A stretch of 64,000 bases of DNA from Eremophila alpestris peregrina. Taxonomy: Eukaryota; Chordata; Aves; Passeriformes; Alaudidae. Below are positions 52,900-62,197 of this stretch, in pieces. The position numbers were made by a program, and so were the translations under genes. Location of the stretch: contig WMCF01000034.1 in the NCBI GenBank assembly GCA_009792885.1, positions 8,540,448 to 8,604,447 on the forward strand. The letters run 5' to 3'. How positions within the stretch are numbered: position 1 is the stretch's first letter; each line of letters starts with the position of its first letter. Under the pieces are notes generated by a model. It searched no databases. It saw only the letters and a program-made list of their open reading frames with translations, and was not told the origin of the DNA.

Positions 52900-54314
52900 T
52901 ATGTACTTATGCTATGGGACCTGATGAAATGCATCCCAAATCCTGAGAGACAAGACACTAGTATCAGTCAAGTGAATTCCGTAGTGACTGGAAAAGGGGA
53001 CTCAGCTTTTAAAAGGGCAGAAAGAAAGTCTGGAAACTATCAAACTGTCAGCCTCCCCTCTGTGCCTGGGAAGATCATAGGACAGTTCCTACTAGTCACT
53101 GTGTTTTAGCAGGTGATTCAAGACAGCCAGCACAGCTTCACAAGGGCAAGTCCTCTCTGACCAACCTAATGGCCTTCTACGATGGAGTGACTTCATCAAT
53201 GGGCAAAGGAATGGTCAGAGATGTCATCTACATGGACTTCTGTAAGACCTTTACCATGGTCCACCTCATTCTTCTCTCTAAACTGGAGAGAGAAGGATTT
53301 GATGGGTCATCTATTTGGTGGATAAGGAACTGGCTGGATGGTTGCATCCAGAGGGTAAGGGTCAATGGTTCTACATCTTAATGGAGATCAGTGACAAGTG
53401 GCTGCCTTAGGAGTCCATGTTGGTACCAGGACTGCTTAACATCAGTGACATAGACTAAGGGATCAAGTGCACCCTCAGCAAATTTGCAGGTGACACTAAG
53501 CTGAGTGGTGCTGTTAACACACCTGAAGGACAGGGTGCCATCCAGAGAGATCTGGACAAGCTCAAGAAACAGGCCCATGGTTCAACAAGATCAAGGGTAA
53601 GGTGCTGCACCTGGGTCAGGGCAACCCTTGATATCAACACAGGTTTGAGGATGACCAGATGGAGAGCAGCCCTGATGGGAAGGACTTACAGGTACTGCTG
53701 GATAGCAGGCTGGACATGAACCAATTGGTTAGAGCCTGGTGCTAACAACACCAAGGTAGTGGGTTCAATCCCTCTATGGGCCATCCACTTCAAAGCTGAA
53801 TCCAGTGATCCTTCCAGCTCAGAATATTCTGTGTATTTGCATTTGCACCCCACCTGGAGTGCTGTGTCTAGCTCTGGGGTCCTCAGCACAGGAGAAATGT
53901 GGACCTGATGGAGGAGGACCAGAGGAAGGCGACAAAAATGATCAGACAACTGGAGCATGTCTCCTATGAAGACAGACTGAAACAGCTGGGGCTGGAGAAG
54001 ACTTCAAGGAGAGCTTATTGTGGTCTTCCAGTGCCTAAATGGGGTCACAAGAAACATGGGGACAAATCTGTTAGTAGGGCCTGTAGCAAAAGGACAAGGG
54101 TAATGGTTTTGAACTAGAAAAGGGTAGATTCAGACTAGATATAAGGAAGAAATCTGTTATCATGAGGGTGATAAAAAAATGGGAAAGGTTGCTCAGAGAG
54201 ATGGTAGATGCCCCATCCCTAAAAACAGTCAAGGTCAGATTGGATGAAGGTTTGAGCAACCTAATACACCTGAAGATGTCTCTGCTCATTGCAGGGTGTT
54301 TGGAATTAGATCAC
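52900..54314 (+). mobile_element. CR1 LINE, defective reverse transcriptase segment
   Basis: The sequence encodes a broken copy of the C-terminal half of the CR1 ORF2 reverse transcriptase. Recognisable pieces in order are GPDEMHP at 52917, NYQTVSLPSVPGKI at about 53034-53075, MAFYDGVTSS at 53169, DFCKTF at about 53234-53251, the catalytic box at 53483-53494, and WDLM..EEDQRKATKMIRQLEH at about 53893-53960. The catalytic box reads FAGD where CR1 has FADD, so one metal-binding Asp is lost. Stops and frameshifts separate the pieces. At about 53722 roughly 110-120 bp of CR1 are replaced by a SINE. The 3' UTR breaks off at 54314 and resumes at 55044. The left boundary is approximate. CR1 spreads by target-primed reverse transcription; this copy cannot. 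Confidence 0.93.
53722..53833 (+). mobile_element. tRNA-Ile-derived SINE with CR1 tail (TguSINE1-like)
   Basis: Positions 53722-53783 match tRNA-Ile closely: the D-arm CAATTGGTTAGAGC, an anticodon region GGTGCTAACAACACC, the Pol III B-box GGTTCAATCC at 53762-53771, and an acceptor-like GGGCCA end. A short spacer follows, then a CR1 3' tail from TGATCCTTCCAGCTC at 53806 to TTCTGTG. This head-plus-tail design is that of TguSINE1, a SINE described from songbirds and mobilised by CR1. The copy is 5'-truncated: the first dozen tRNA bases, including most of the A-box, are missing. It sits inside the CR1 copy and replaces part of its sequence. It is not a functional tRNA gene. Confidence 0.85.
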
Positions 54315-55043
54315 ATCCTATCATAAAATGCTTTGAGTGGGAAAGAACCTTAAGTATCTTCTCTAGTTCTAACCCCTCTGTCGTGGGCAGGTGGTGGTAT
54401 AGCTCAATATATGAGGGGGCCTATGATGCAGGTGTGGAAAACTTTTGGTTTGCGTTGTCAAGGCGTGGGGGGCAGGGGGGAGCGCAGAGTGAGGTGTAGT
54501 CTGCATGGTCATGTCTTTCAAACTGACTCAGAAACGTTTTGTAGAAACCAAGTACACCTCCATACAAGAAATACTCCATACAATGTGCCCACAAACAATG
54601 AAAGACTTGACCACAGTCCCCCCCGCAGCACTTCACACAGTAGTGGTTACAAAATGTACCCCAATTTTGCACCTAATCAGGGGATGAGAATTCAGTGCGA
54701 AATTGCAGGGACAGATTGATGGATTTGTTCTCCTAGCTCTCCCCAGAAGAGACACCTTTTGGTAAGCCCCACAATCCTCAAATACGCTGTGTTGACCCTG
54801 ATATTAAGGTTGTGATTGCAATTACATTCTTACTGCTATATACACCTACTCTGTAGTTAGTGCATTGTCACTGGCCATCCAAAAGAACCTTATATGTTGC
54901 GCTCAATGAACTATGCTATTTGTCAATCCAACTGGCTCTTCTGATTGCAACCACACATATAATTCATGGACTACTTGTGTATCTGGTGTGGGACCTGTAT
55001 TTATGACTTTGCAATATGAGGGACACCTTTATGTCATCACCAA
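54315..55043 (-). mobile_element. CR1-tailed insert with unidentified body, nested in CR1
   Basis: The host CR1 3' UTR stops at AGATCAC (54308-54314) and continues at AGATGAC (55044-55050), a likely 7-bp target-site duplication with one mismatch. Between them, 54315-54400 is the reverse complement of a CR1 3' end (tcataaaatgctttgagtgg... through a TTCTAACCCC segment to GGGCAGG), so the insert lies on the minus strand. The remaining ~640 bp (54401-55043) do not look like CR1 coding or UTR sequence, and I do not recognise them. It may be an unusual or strongly diverged CR1 5' part, a transduced or chimeric transcript, or a non-autonomous CR1-mobilised element. Open frames within it (54411-54719 +, 54421-54672 -) show no known domain. 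Confidence 0.65.
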
Positions 55044-55092
55044 AGATGACCTTTAAAGCTCCCTTCCAACCCAAACCATTCTATGATTCTGT
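55044..55092 (+). mobile_element. 3' terminus of the interrupted CR1 copy
   Basis: This is the standard avian CR1 3' end: GATGACCTTTAAAGCTCCC, then TTCCAACCCAAACCATTC, then the terminal ATTCTATGATTCTG repeat. It continues the element broken at 54314, so 52900-54314 and 55044-55092 were once contiguous. Confidence 0.9.
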
Positions 55093-57089
55093 GTGTGTAG
55101 TTAACCATTACAGCACATTTGCAGGACCCATGATATTGTAATGTGCATGAGACTTTACGCAGGCAAAGACAACCTTAAAAATGTATAGCCAACAGAACAA
55201 TGCATAACTGATCCTAAGCATGAAGTGTAGTAGTCTCAGCAGCTATGAGCTTCAAATCAACTGTTGGTCAATACAATTACTTACTATACTATTGCTTACA
55301 ATATAATTACCCTGTTAATTGTTTTTCTTTCTGACTAAATGAAGAAGAGAAGCCATAGTCACACTTAGAAGTCATGCACATTATAGTAAAGAAGTTGTTA
55401 ATATTTTGGGGAGAATTCCACCTAGTTTAGGTGGCTAACTTAAGACATGAAGAGACAATAAACTACTCCAGATGTGGAGAACAAACCTAATTTAGATGCC
55501 TTCACTCTCTCTTCTCTATTGAAACACACCACTTGAATGCATTATATTCATTCCCCAGCCCCTGTTTGTGCTGGGAATCTGGTAAGTCACCAAAGGTTTT
55601 CGGGTTTTTTTGGGTTTTTTTTTGTTTTGTTTTGTAACTTTAGAACGTAGACATTATTGATGGGTCTCCGAAGGTACACCACTTCCAAGAACTCTGCTGT
55701 ATGCACATGTCCATATTCAGTCATCTACACAGGCTACTGTGAGTGACACCTTACTGGGCCATTTCTCCAGGACGAATGTTGGTGTAAGAAGCAGGGCTTT
55801 TGCTGCCTTCCATGACCCCCATGCACTGCAATTACCAAGGTTCTGAGAACTACTGGCAGAGTTTCTGCCTTTCACTGACAGGTGAAGTCTAGTATTACTA
55901 CAGAATTAGGTCCCTTCTTCAAGAAGAAAAATTGCTCTCTGTGTATCCCTACCTATCAGGCACATATTTAAGGTATTACCAGATGTACACACTGAAATAG
56001 TATCATCAAATTAATTCCCAGTACACCTGCCAGAAATTTTTAATAGCAGTTGCAAATCTCTTAAAATGAAAAAAAAATCAATATAAGCCAATTAAAAAAT
56101 GTGCTTAAAAATAATTTGAGAGGAATTAACCACATATACTGGCCATGTATTTTCAGTTACAACTGAATGTGAACTTTTAAATTTTAAGGTCAGCTGGTAT
56201 GGTGTCTTGATTTTCTCATTTTCTAAGCACCCTTGATGTAAAATAGGTCAAAGTAAGAGCTAAAGAAAACATGATTTTGAAAGGAGATCCATTAGGAAAA
56301 GGTGTGAAATAAAAAAGGGAAAAGGCATCAGGATTAGACAAAAAAGTGCCCAGAAGTCTTTCCATTAAATCCAGATCACATACACACTGACTTTTCTGGT
56401 TACCAAAATGACCCCTAGTGCTGGATGACAGTTACTGTGTAGTAATTTGGAGTGCCAGCACAATTGCTGAGACTGGAAAGGATGGCATAGGAGAACCTAG
56501 CAAATGTGAGGATTCAGAAAATTACGAGGTCTTACTCTACTGTCAAGTTGTGGAATGTATTGTCTGATTTGGTGCTTTGTGAAATAGAGCAAAAGCTGCC
56601 TTCCACATTACTTTTATAGCTACTCTGAAAATTGAAAAGCTGAACTTGACAGTATCACTATGGTTGTAAAAATAACTGGATCAAGGTGGGGCCAGATAAT
56701 TATTTCCCTGGGTTTAGCTGCACAAAAGAAAAGATTTCTTTCCTCCAATAGAGCACTGTGACTGCCAAAGTTCTCATACAAAGTTTTAGTTACAAACACA
56801 GACAGAATTCAAAAGCTCATTAAATAAATACAGGACAGAAAAATGTTTTAAATCATTTTAAGAATTCAATTTATTGACGATATATAATCCTGAATGTAGA
56901 TTATCATATTCTAGACAGCTAGGTGTGGTAATTGAAGCATCCACCTATTTCCTGTTAAATTTTTTATCAGTTGTATGATACCAAAGGTTATTCCAAACTT
57001 CAAAGTCAACATTTCCATTACTATCATCACTGCATAAAAAATTAATTTCTTTTACTAAAAGCTGTACGTGAAAATTTCTACCTATGAAT
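55093..57089. other. Intergenic, no gene seen
   Basis: AT-rich unique sequence with a (GTTT)n/T-rich tract at 55599-55636. No open frame of note, no transposon end and no RNA gene were recognised. Confidence 0.65.
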
Positions 57090-57700
57090 ACTGTGATGTT
57101 TCATGCCATGCCTCGCCGTTCGACAAACAGTCCAGCCAGGGAAGTCCATCAGCACTAGTGGGACCAGGCACTGATCCTCTTCCTGCCTCGACAGCACCCC
57201 AGCAGCCTCTTCCCAGACACACCAGGACGCAAGGCTTTCACAAGCAGTGAAGGCTCCTCTACTCCCCCTCCTGGGAGGCCCGAAGTTCGGCTTGCTGCCT
57301 TTCCTCACAGCGTAAACAGCCTGCTTTCTACTCCAGAAATGCAGCACAGCCGAACTGGATGGATTTGGCAAATGAAAGCAGGAGCTGGGAGGGGGCAGAG
57401 CTCATCACCCAGCTGTCCGTGGAAGGCGGCCCCACTGGGACTCCTCTCTCCCACGCTGAGGAAGCTCAGGAGGCCCCAAGCCACGAACCTGCTCCATTGC
57501 AATCCCCTCTCTCAGGCTCTTTTATGCTGGAACATCCCGGCATCCAGGCCCTCTTCCCTCCAGTGACACCGTTGGGCATTTTCCCTAGAAACCAGTCAGT
57601 ACAACAGTCTATTGAACAGCACCCGCAATGTCATCTCCAACCGAGACACCCTAAACCAGCTGATTTCCACCAGTAACAGTGGTATGATCCGGTGACAGGG
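57090..57700. other. GC-rich pocket of unknown nature
   Basis: A sharply bounded patch richer in GC and CpG than the DNA on either side. It is open in several frames: + 57359-57676 (105 codons), + 57068-57250, and - 57078-57371. The pyrimidine-rich stretch ending in CCTCGACAG at about 57183-57191 resembles a splice acceptor. It may be an exon of a divergent or antisense non-coding RNA, a distal CpG-type regulatory element or a retrocopy fragment. No protein family was recognised, and coding is not supported. Confidence 0.3.
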
Positions 57701-58849
57701 CAACAAAGTAACACATGAGCGATCCCAGTGTAGATAAAAATACACATTTACTACAACCTGCCTGAACGGCACATGGCCTTTTTAATACCACTATTCAACA
57801 AGAATTATAAGAAAAAGCTCTAAACTAGGTGGATGGAGGCAGGGTTTCTAAACACTTTTAGCTTTTGCAAATTTAAAAACAAAGCTTTTACACAAGAATA
57901 GGAAAAACTATCCTGAAGGAGAAACACAAGCAGCTTGTAAACTGATGACAATGGAGCAAGAATGCTTCTCAACCCATCAATCATACTGACTCCCAGCCAC
58001 ACCACACCACCATTCCACAGTCTACACACTTCGAGACAGACATGATTCCACACCACATGGGATTCCAAAATCCCCGAGTTTCTGGAAAATAGATTTTGTC
58101 CCAGTTTTTGTGACAGATGGAGTTGATAGTCTTAGGATGAAAAAAGCGCCAGTTTTGACAGGCAGCAGATACCGATGCCCCTTGTGGTTGGAGACGATGT
58201 TGCTCTGGAATTAAGGTAGCACTGAAACGAAAGGCGGTGGGTAAATAAATGCAGGACAACTTACATTGTTATGCTCCTCTCCTAGTTAATATAAGCCTTA
58301 ATATTTTTGTTTCTACTTCCTTATAAATGGAAGGTGTAACAAGAAGGCAGGTCTCCAGCAAGGCATTTTGCTTTCAATTAAAACTCTTAACAGATTTTTA
58401 AAAACCTTTTACAAGTTGGCAGATCAAGTATCAAAGAACTATACTGGGATCTACTGTGTTTCTGCCAACAGGCACCCTCGTAAGTCAGAGTCTTAAAACC
58501 GTGCACGAAAAATCTCAGGCGAGAAGCTGAGCTGAATGACTTTAAAATCAGTGGGGTATGCGGCACGTAGAAAATTGTAATACTGAAAGTACAGCAAAGG
58601 AGTACTTACATGGTCGCACTACAACACTAGCAGTTAGCTTTGCTCTCCCGGAGAGTACTAGAACACTGAAACCAGGACCTCCGTTCCTATTTCAATAAGA
58701 ACAAAGTCGGTCCCACTTTGAGCCTAATCCTCCCTACCGTTCTGGTAGCCGCTCTGCCCTCACTTGAATCACTGGGAAGTTTGGCTACACCCGTCACCAG
58801 AGCTAGAGAACCTGTTTTTCCCCTCCTGGCTGTAGGGAGCAAGAGCAGT
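57701..58849. other. Intergenic, GAS1 5' flank
   Basis: Unique sequence of intermediate composition with no recognisable gene. CpG density rises from about 58480 towards the island. It probably includes distal promoter sequence of GAS1. Confidence 0.5.
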
Positions 58850-59158
58850 GGGAACACCATGCCCGCACTACCGGCTCGGTGCTGCCGAGCACCCCGCGGT
58901 CGCCGCCGCCCGGCCCCGCCGCCGCCCGGCCGGTCCCGCAGCGCCGGCCCGCGCCGCCGCCACTCAGCGCCTCTCCGCGCCGCCTTAACGGGAGGAGGGG
59001 CTCCTCGGGGGGCTGTCACTCTCCTTAAGCCTTTCCTTTCAAGCTTTGAATGTGAGCTGCCCTCCAGCCCCCCTCTCTCTTTCCCTCCCTCCAGCACATC
59101 GTAAAGAGAAGGAGGGGAAAAAAAAAAAAAAAAAAAAAGGTTTCAACAACAGGCTGGG

Positions 59159-59163
59159 CCAAT
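59159..59163 (+). promoter_or_regulatory. GAS1: CCAAT box
   Basis: The context GGGCCAATGGC is a near-consensus NF-Y site. It lies ~200 bp upstream of the TATA-like box. It is a core-promoter candidate by motif and position only. Confidence 0.45.
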
Positions 59164-59362
59164 GGCAAGTGGCGAGGCAGGGAAAGGGGGCCGAGCGAAG
59201 GGAGAAAAAGTGGAGAAAGGGAGAAAGAGAGCGAGAAAGCGCAGGCTGGGGGGGTTGTGTAAAAGAAGAAGCGTTGCTAATTTTTTTTGTTTGTTTGCTT
59301 TTCCATGCATGCATAATGAAGCCTAATCAGAGCACGTTGCTGCTGCTCGGAGGGCACTTTTG

Positions 59363-59370
59363 TATTTAAA
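59363..59370 (+). promoter_or_regulatory. GAS1: TATA-like box
   Basis: TATTTAAA within TTTGTATTTAAAGCC. If used, transcription would begin near 59390-59400, giving a leader of about 730 nt. Two copies of GATCCACAGA lie just downstream (from about 59389). The start site is inferred. Confidence 0.4.
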
Positions 59371-59594
59371 GCCTTGCAAAGGAAAAAAGATCCACAGACG
59401 GATCCACAGAGCAGCTTGCAAGGCTTGTTGACAACAGAAGCAGCATCAGTCGCCCAGAGAGAAAGACACCGCGAAGGCTGCCTCTTCTCCTTTCCCCGTG
59501 CACTCGTCTTGGTAGAGGGGAAAGACATTTCTTCTCCGCGCCACCCGAAAGCGTGATCCGTACTAAGAGGGAGTGAGCGAAGCTGGGACTGTGA

Positions 59595-59827
59595 ATGGGA
59601 TCGGAGCGGCTGGCATGTGCAGAGATGCTGCGAGCGGAGAGTTAAAAGCTCCCGAAGAGGCAGCAGCAGCAGCAGCTGGGCATTTATTTTGTGGGGGGAA
59701 AAAAAAAAGAGAGAGAGAGACGGAACTGCATGAAGAGCAGTACAGCACCATGAGCTCTCCCGGCGCAGCCTGCGATTCCCCGAGCGCACTACGGATCCGC
59801 TGTCGTCCGAGCCCCTGTTTGCACTGA
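59595..59827 (+). promoter_or_regulatory. Upstream ORFs in the GAS1 leader (upstream cluster)
   Basis: Three ATG-started upstream ORFs lie here: 59595-59645 (16 codons), 59615-59827 (70 codons) and 59730-59753 (7 codons). Within the 70-codon frame an internal ATG at 59750 has a good context, with A at -3 (ACCATG). If the transcript starts near 59395, all would precede the GAS1 start and could lower its translation. They are visible in sequence; a regulatory effect is inference. Confidence 0.45.
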
Positions 59828-59978
59828 CTGCCCGCACCTCTCCGGGCGCCTTCGCCGCCGCCTCGCCGAGCCCGGAGCAGCGGGTGGGGGACACGGGAAG
59901 GCCCCCGGGCGCCTGCTTCGTACCGCGGCCCCGCCGACTTCAGCTCCAGGGGACTGGAGAGCCCCGGGCCCGGCGCGC

Positions 59979-60268
59979 ATGGATTGATGCGAGGAGACCT
60001 CATGCACACTGCCGGCGGGAGTTTTGGAAACTTTTCCACGGGCGGCAGCTCCTTCTCCTCCTCCTCCTCGTCTACCAGCGCCTCTTCCCAGCTCGCCCGC
60101 GGCTGCAGCCACTACCCCCGTCCGCGATGGTGGCCCGCTCGCCCGCTCGGCACGGAGGCGGCGGCGGCGGCCGGCGCTGGCCGCGGGCGGCCGCCTGGCT
60201 GTGGTTGGCGGCGGCGCTGGGCGCCGTGTGGCCGCCTCGGGGCTCGCTGGTGCAGGGCCGGCGGCTGA
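59979..60268 (+). promoter_or_regulatory. Coupled upstream ORFs, second overlapping the GAS1 start
   Basis: ATGGATTGA at 59979-59987 is a two-codon ORF. Its stop overlaps the next start as TGATG, and that ATG (59987) opens a 93-codon frame ending at 60268, 142 bases past the GAS1 ATG and in a different frame. The ATG at 59987 has T at -3 and C at +4, a weak context, whereas the GAS1 ATG has G at -3 and G at +4. The arrangement could restrain GAS1 output or be bypassed by leaky scanning. Confidence 0.45.
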
Positions 60269-61110
60269 TCTGCTGGCAGGCGGTGCTGCAGTGTCAGGGG
60301 GAGCCCGAGTGCAGCTACGCGTACAACCAGTACGCCGAGGCGTGCGCCCCGGTGCTCCTGCAGCAGCAGCCGCCGGCGGCGGGCGGCGGGGACGGCTCGG
60401 CGGGCGCTGCAGGCGCGGCCGCCTCGTCCAGGCGGCGGTGCCCCAGCCACTGCATCGCGGCGCTCATCCAGCTCAACCACACCCGGCGTGGCCCGGCGCT
60501 GGAGGACTGCGACTGCGCGCAGGACGAGAACTGCCGCGCCACCAAGCGCGCCATCGAGCCCTGCCTGCCGCGCACCAGCAGCCCCGCGGGCGGCGGCCCC
60601 GGCGGCTCCGGCCCCGGCGGCCCCGGCGTGATGGGCTGCACGGAGGCGCGGCGGCGCTGCGACTGGGACAGCCGCTGCAGCCTGGCGCTGAACCGCTACA
60701 TGATCTACTGCGGGAAGCTGTTCAACGGGCTGCGCTGCACGCCCGAGTGCCGCGCCGTCATCGAGGACATGCTGGCCGTGCCTAAGGCCGTGCTGCTCAA
60801 CGACTGCGTCTGCGACGGGCTGGAGCGGCCCATCTGCGAGTCGGTCAAGGAGAACATGGCCCGCCTCTGCTTCGGCGCCGACATGGGCGGCAACGGCGCG
60901 GGCAGCAGCGGAGGCTCGGACGGCGGCCTGGAGGAGTACTACGACGAGGACTACGAGGAGGAGCCGAGCCAGAAGGGGAGGGACGACGCGGAGGACAATG
61001 CGGGCGCCGAGCCCGGCTTCCCCGTGCAGGCGGATAACGCCGGCCGGCCCGCCGGAGCGGCCGGGGCGCTGCTCGCCTCCATCTTGGTGCCGCTGCTGCC
61101 GCGGCTCTAG
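60127..61110 (+). CDS. GAS1: Growth arrest-specific protein 1, complete single-exon gene
   Basis: GAS1 is a GPI-anchored surface protein. It binds Hedgehog ligands as a co-receptor with CDON, BOC and PTCH1, can interact with RET, and was first known as a growth-arrest gene. The 327-residue frame has a signal peptide (hydrophobic 21-35) and two GDNF-receptor-type cysteine-rich domains. Domain 1 has Cys 49, 56, 62, 73, 105, 109, 128, 130, 136 and 146; domain 2 has Cys 171, 178, 184, 195, 204, 208, 227, 229, 237 and 248. Diagnostic blocks include RRLICWQAVLQCQGEPECSY, DCDCAQDENC and LNDCVCDGLERPICESVKEN. N117-H-T is a glycosylation site. An acidic Tyr-rich stretch lies at 269-279. A hydrophobic tail (311-327) follows a likely GPI omega site at about 304-310. 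Human GAS1 is slightly longer (345), differing mainly in low-complexity linkers. The start at 60127 is the first in-frame ATG, has a good Kozak context and matches the family's MVA start. The frame has no intron, frameshift or missing cysteine. Confidence 0.97.
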   Translation: MVARSPARHGGGGGGRRWPRAAAWLWLAAALGAVWPPRGSLVQGRRLICWQAVLQCQGEPECSYAYNQYAEACAPVLLQQQPPAAGGGDGSAGAAGAAASSRRRCPSHCIAALIQLNHTRRGPALEDCDCAQDENCRATKRAIEPCLPRTSSPAGGGPGGSGPGGPGVMGCTEARRRCDWDSRCSLALNRYMIYCGKLFNGLRCTPECRAVIEDMLAVPKAVLLNDCVCDGLERPICESVKENMARLCFGADMGGNGAGSSGGSDGGLEEYYDEDYEEEPSQKGRDDAEDNAGAEPGFPVQADNAGRPAGAAGALLASILVPLLPRL

Positions 61111-62142
61111 CATCCCTCCCTTCCCGCACCCCTCCCTGCCTGCTTCCCATCGCTGCCTCCCTCCATCACTGCCTCCTTCCCCATCTCCTTCGCCGGGCCG
61201 GGCCGGGCCAGGCCCCCCGCGCCGAGCCGCCGCGGGCCTCTAGCCGAGCCCTCCCGCGGCGGCCGGGGATCCGGCCGGCGGGGCCCCTCGGCGCGGAGCG
61301 GCTTTAAACGCTCTGGCCGCGGATTCCCCGACCCATCGCCCCGGCGCCCTGTCCCCTCGCGTCTCCCCCTCTGCCTCCGGTGCTGCCCGCAGCCCCCAGC
61401 CTCCCCTTTCCCCCGGCCCGGCGCTGCGAGCTGGCCGCTGGAGCGGTGGCCGGAGCGCAGGGGCCGCCTCATGTTTCGGGTGTTGGTCTCGAGTGTGCAC
61501 TATGCAATTGCTGCCACCCTGCCTTCGTGTTACCAGCGAGCGGAGCGGCTGACAGAGACTGCGGGCGAGGCCGCCAGCTGACCCCCGGGACAAACCGGGA
61601 GTCGTGGCATGCTGGTACTGGGGGGTCTTGTAAGCGTTTTGACATGAAGGTTAGTAAGAGGTGAGCGACCTAAACTTGCTGCCAAAGCGTTGCCGTACTA
61701 GTTAGTCAGCAACTTGATTATCATTAGCTGCATCTCGTTCTTCCTGATGCAGTTGTGCCCGAAACGGGCCTACGCCGCATCTGCCATTAAATTTAGGGAA
61801 ATAGCAGACTGAATAAATTCGGTGGTTTACAGCACTCCCTCTTGCACACACATATTCCCTATAACAAAAGCGTGCCAGCAGCCGTCTCTTCCTCTGTAAC
61901 CTAGCGACAAAAAAAAAAAAAAAAAATTGTTTCGGAGTTGTTGGCTATACTGAACAATGCAACTTTTGTTTTAAAAGAGCTCTGCACTGCCATCTTTGAA
62001 AGACACTTTTAAACTCGAGAACATGTATGTACAAATATCCTGAAGAGTTTTATTGCCTCGTCATATCAGGGTGCTGACCTCTGGTAAATCTTATATAAAA
62101 AAAAGTATTTAAAACTGGGATTTGTTACCAGTCGCTCTTCAT

Positions 62143-62150
62143 TGTATATA
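62143..62150 (+). promoter_or_regulatory. Pumilio-type element in the 3' UTR
   Basis: TGTATATA matches the Pumilio recognition rule UGUANAUA exactly and lies 48 bases before the poly(A) signal. Such sites usually promote mRNA decay or repression. Use here is inference. Confidence 0.4.
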
Positions 62151-62197
62151 GAATTTTATAAATTGTATGCTTTGGGGATAATTTATTTAAAAAAAGT

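Larger units (their letters stand above)
58850..61620. promoter_or_regulatory. GAS1: CpG island of GAS1
   Basis: Very high GC with dense CpG begins abruptly near 58850. It dips around 59090-59330, where there is an A-run and T-rich sequence, then continues through the leader and coding region to about 61620. It is the only large CpG island in the window. Unmethylated islands covering single-exon developmental genes are the norm, so transcription is expected to start inside it. The early part (58850-59060) lies ~300-500 bp upstream of the TATA-like box and could serve divergent transcription. Confidence 0.85.

Noticed and set aside
53722..53783. A tRNA-Ile gene
   Set aside because: The 5' acceptor strand and most of the A-box are missing, the anticodon loop is altered, and the sequence continues into a CR1 tail, so it is a SINE head.
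60024..60785. 253-codon open frame overlapping GAS1 in another frame
   Set aside because: A GC-driven frame shadow of the GAS1 coding region with low-complexity Arg/Ala composition.
60112..61113. 333-codon open frame antisense to GAS1
   Set aside because: It mirrors the very GC-rich GAS1 coding sequence; its Ala/Arg/Gly-rich product has no recognisable domain, while the sense frame is a clear GAS1.
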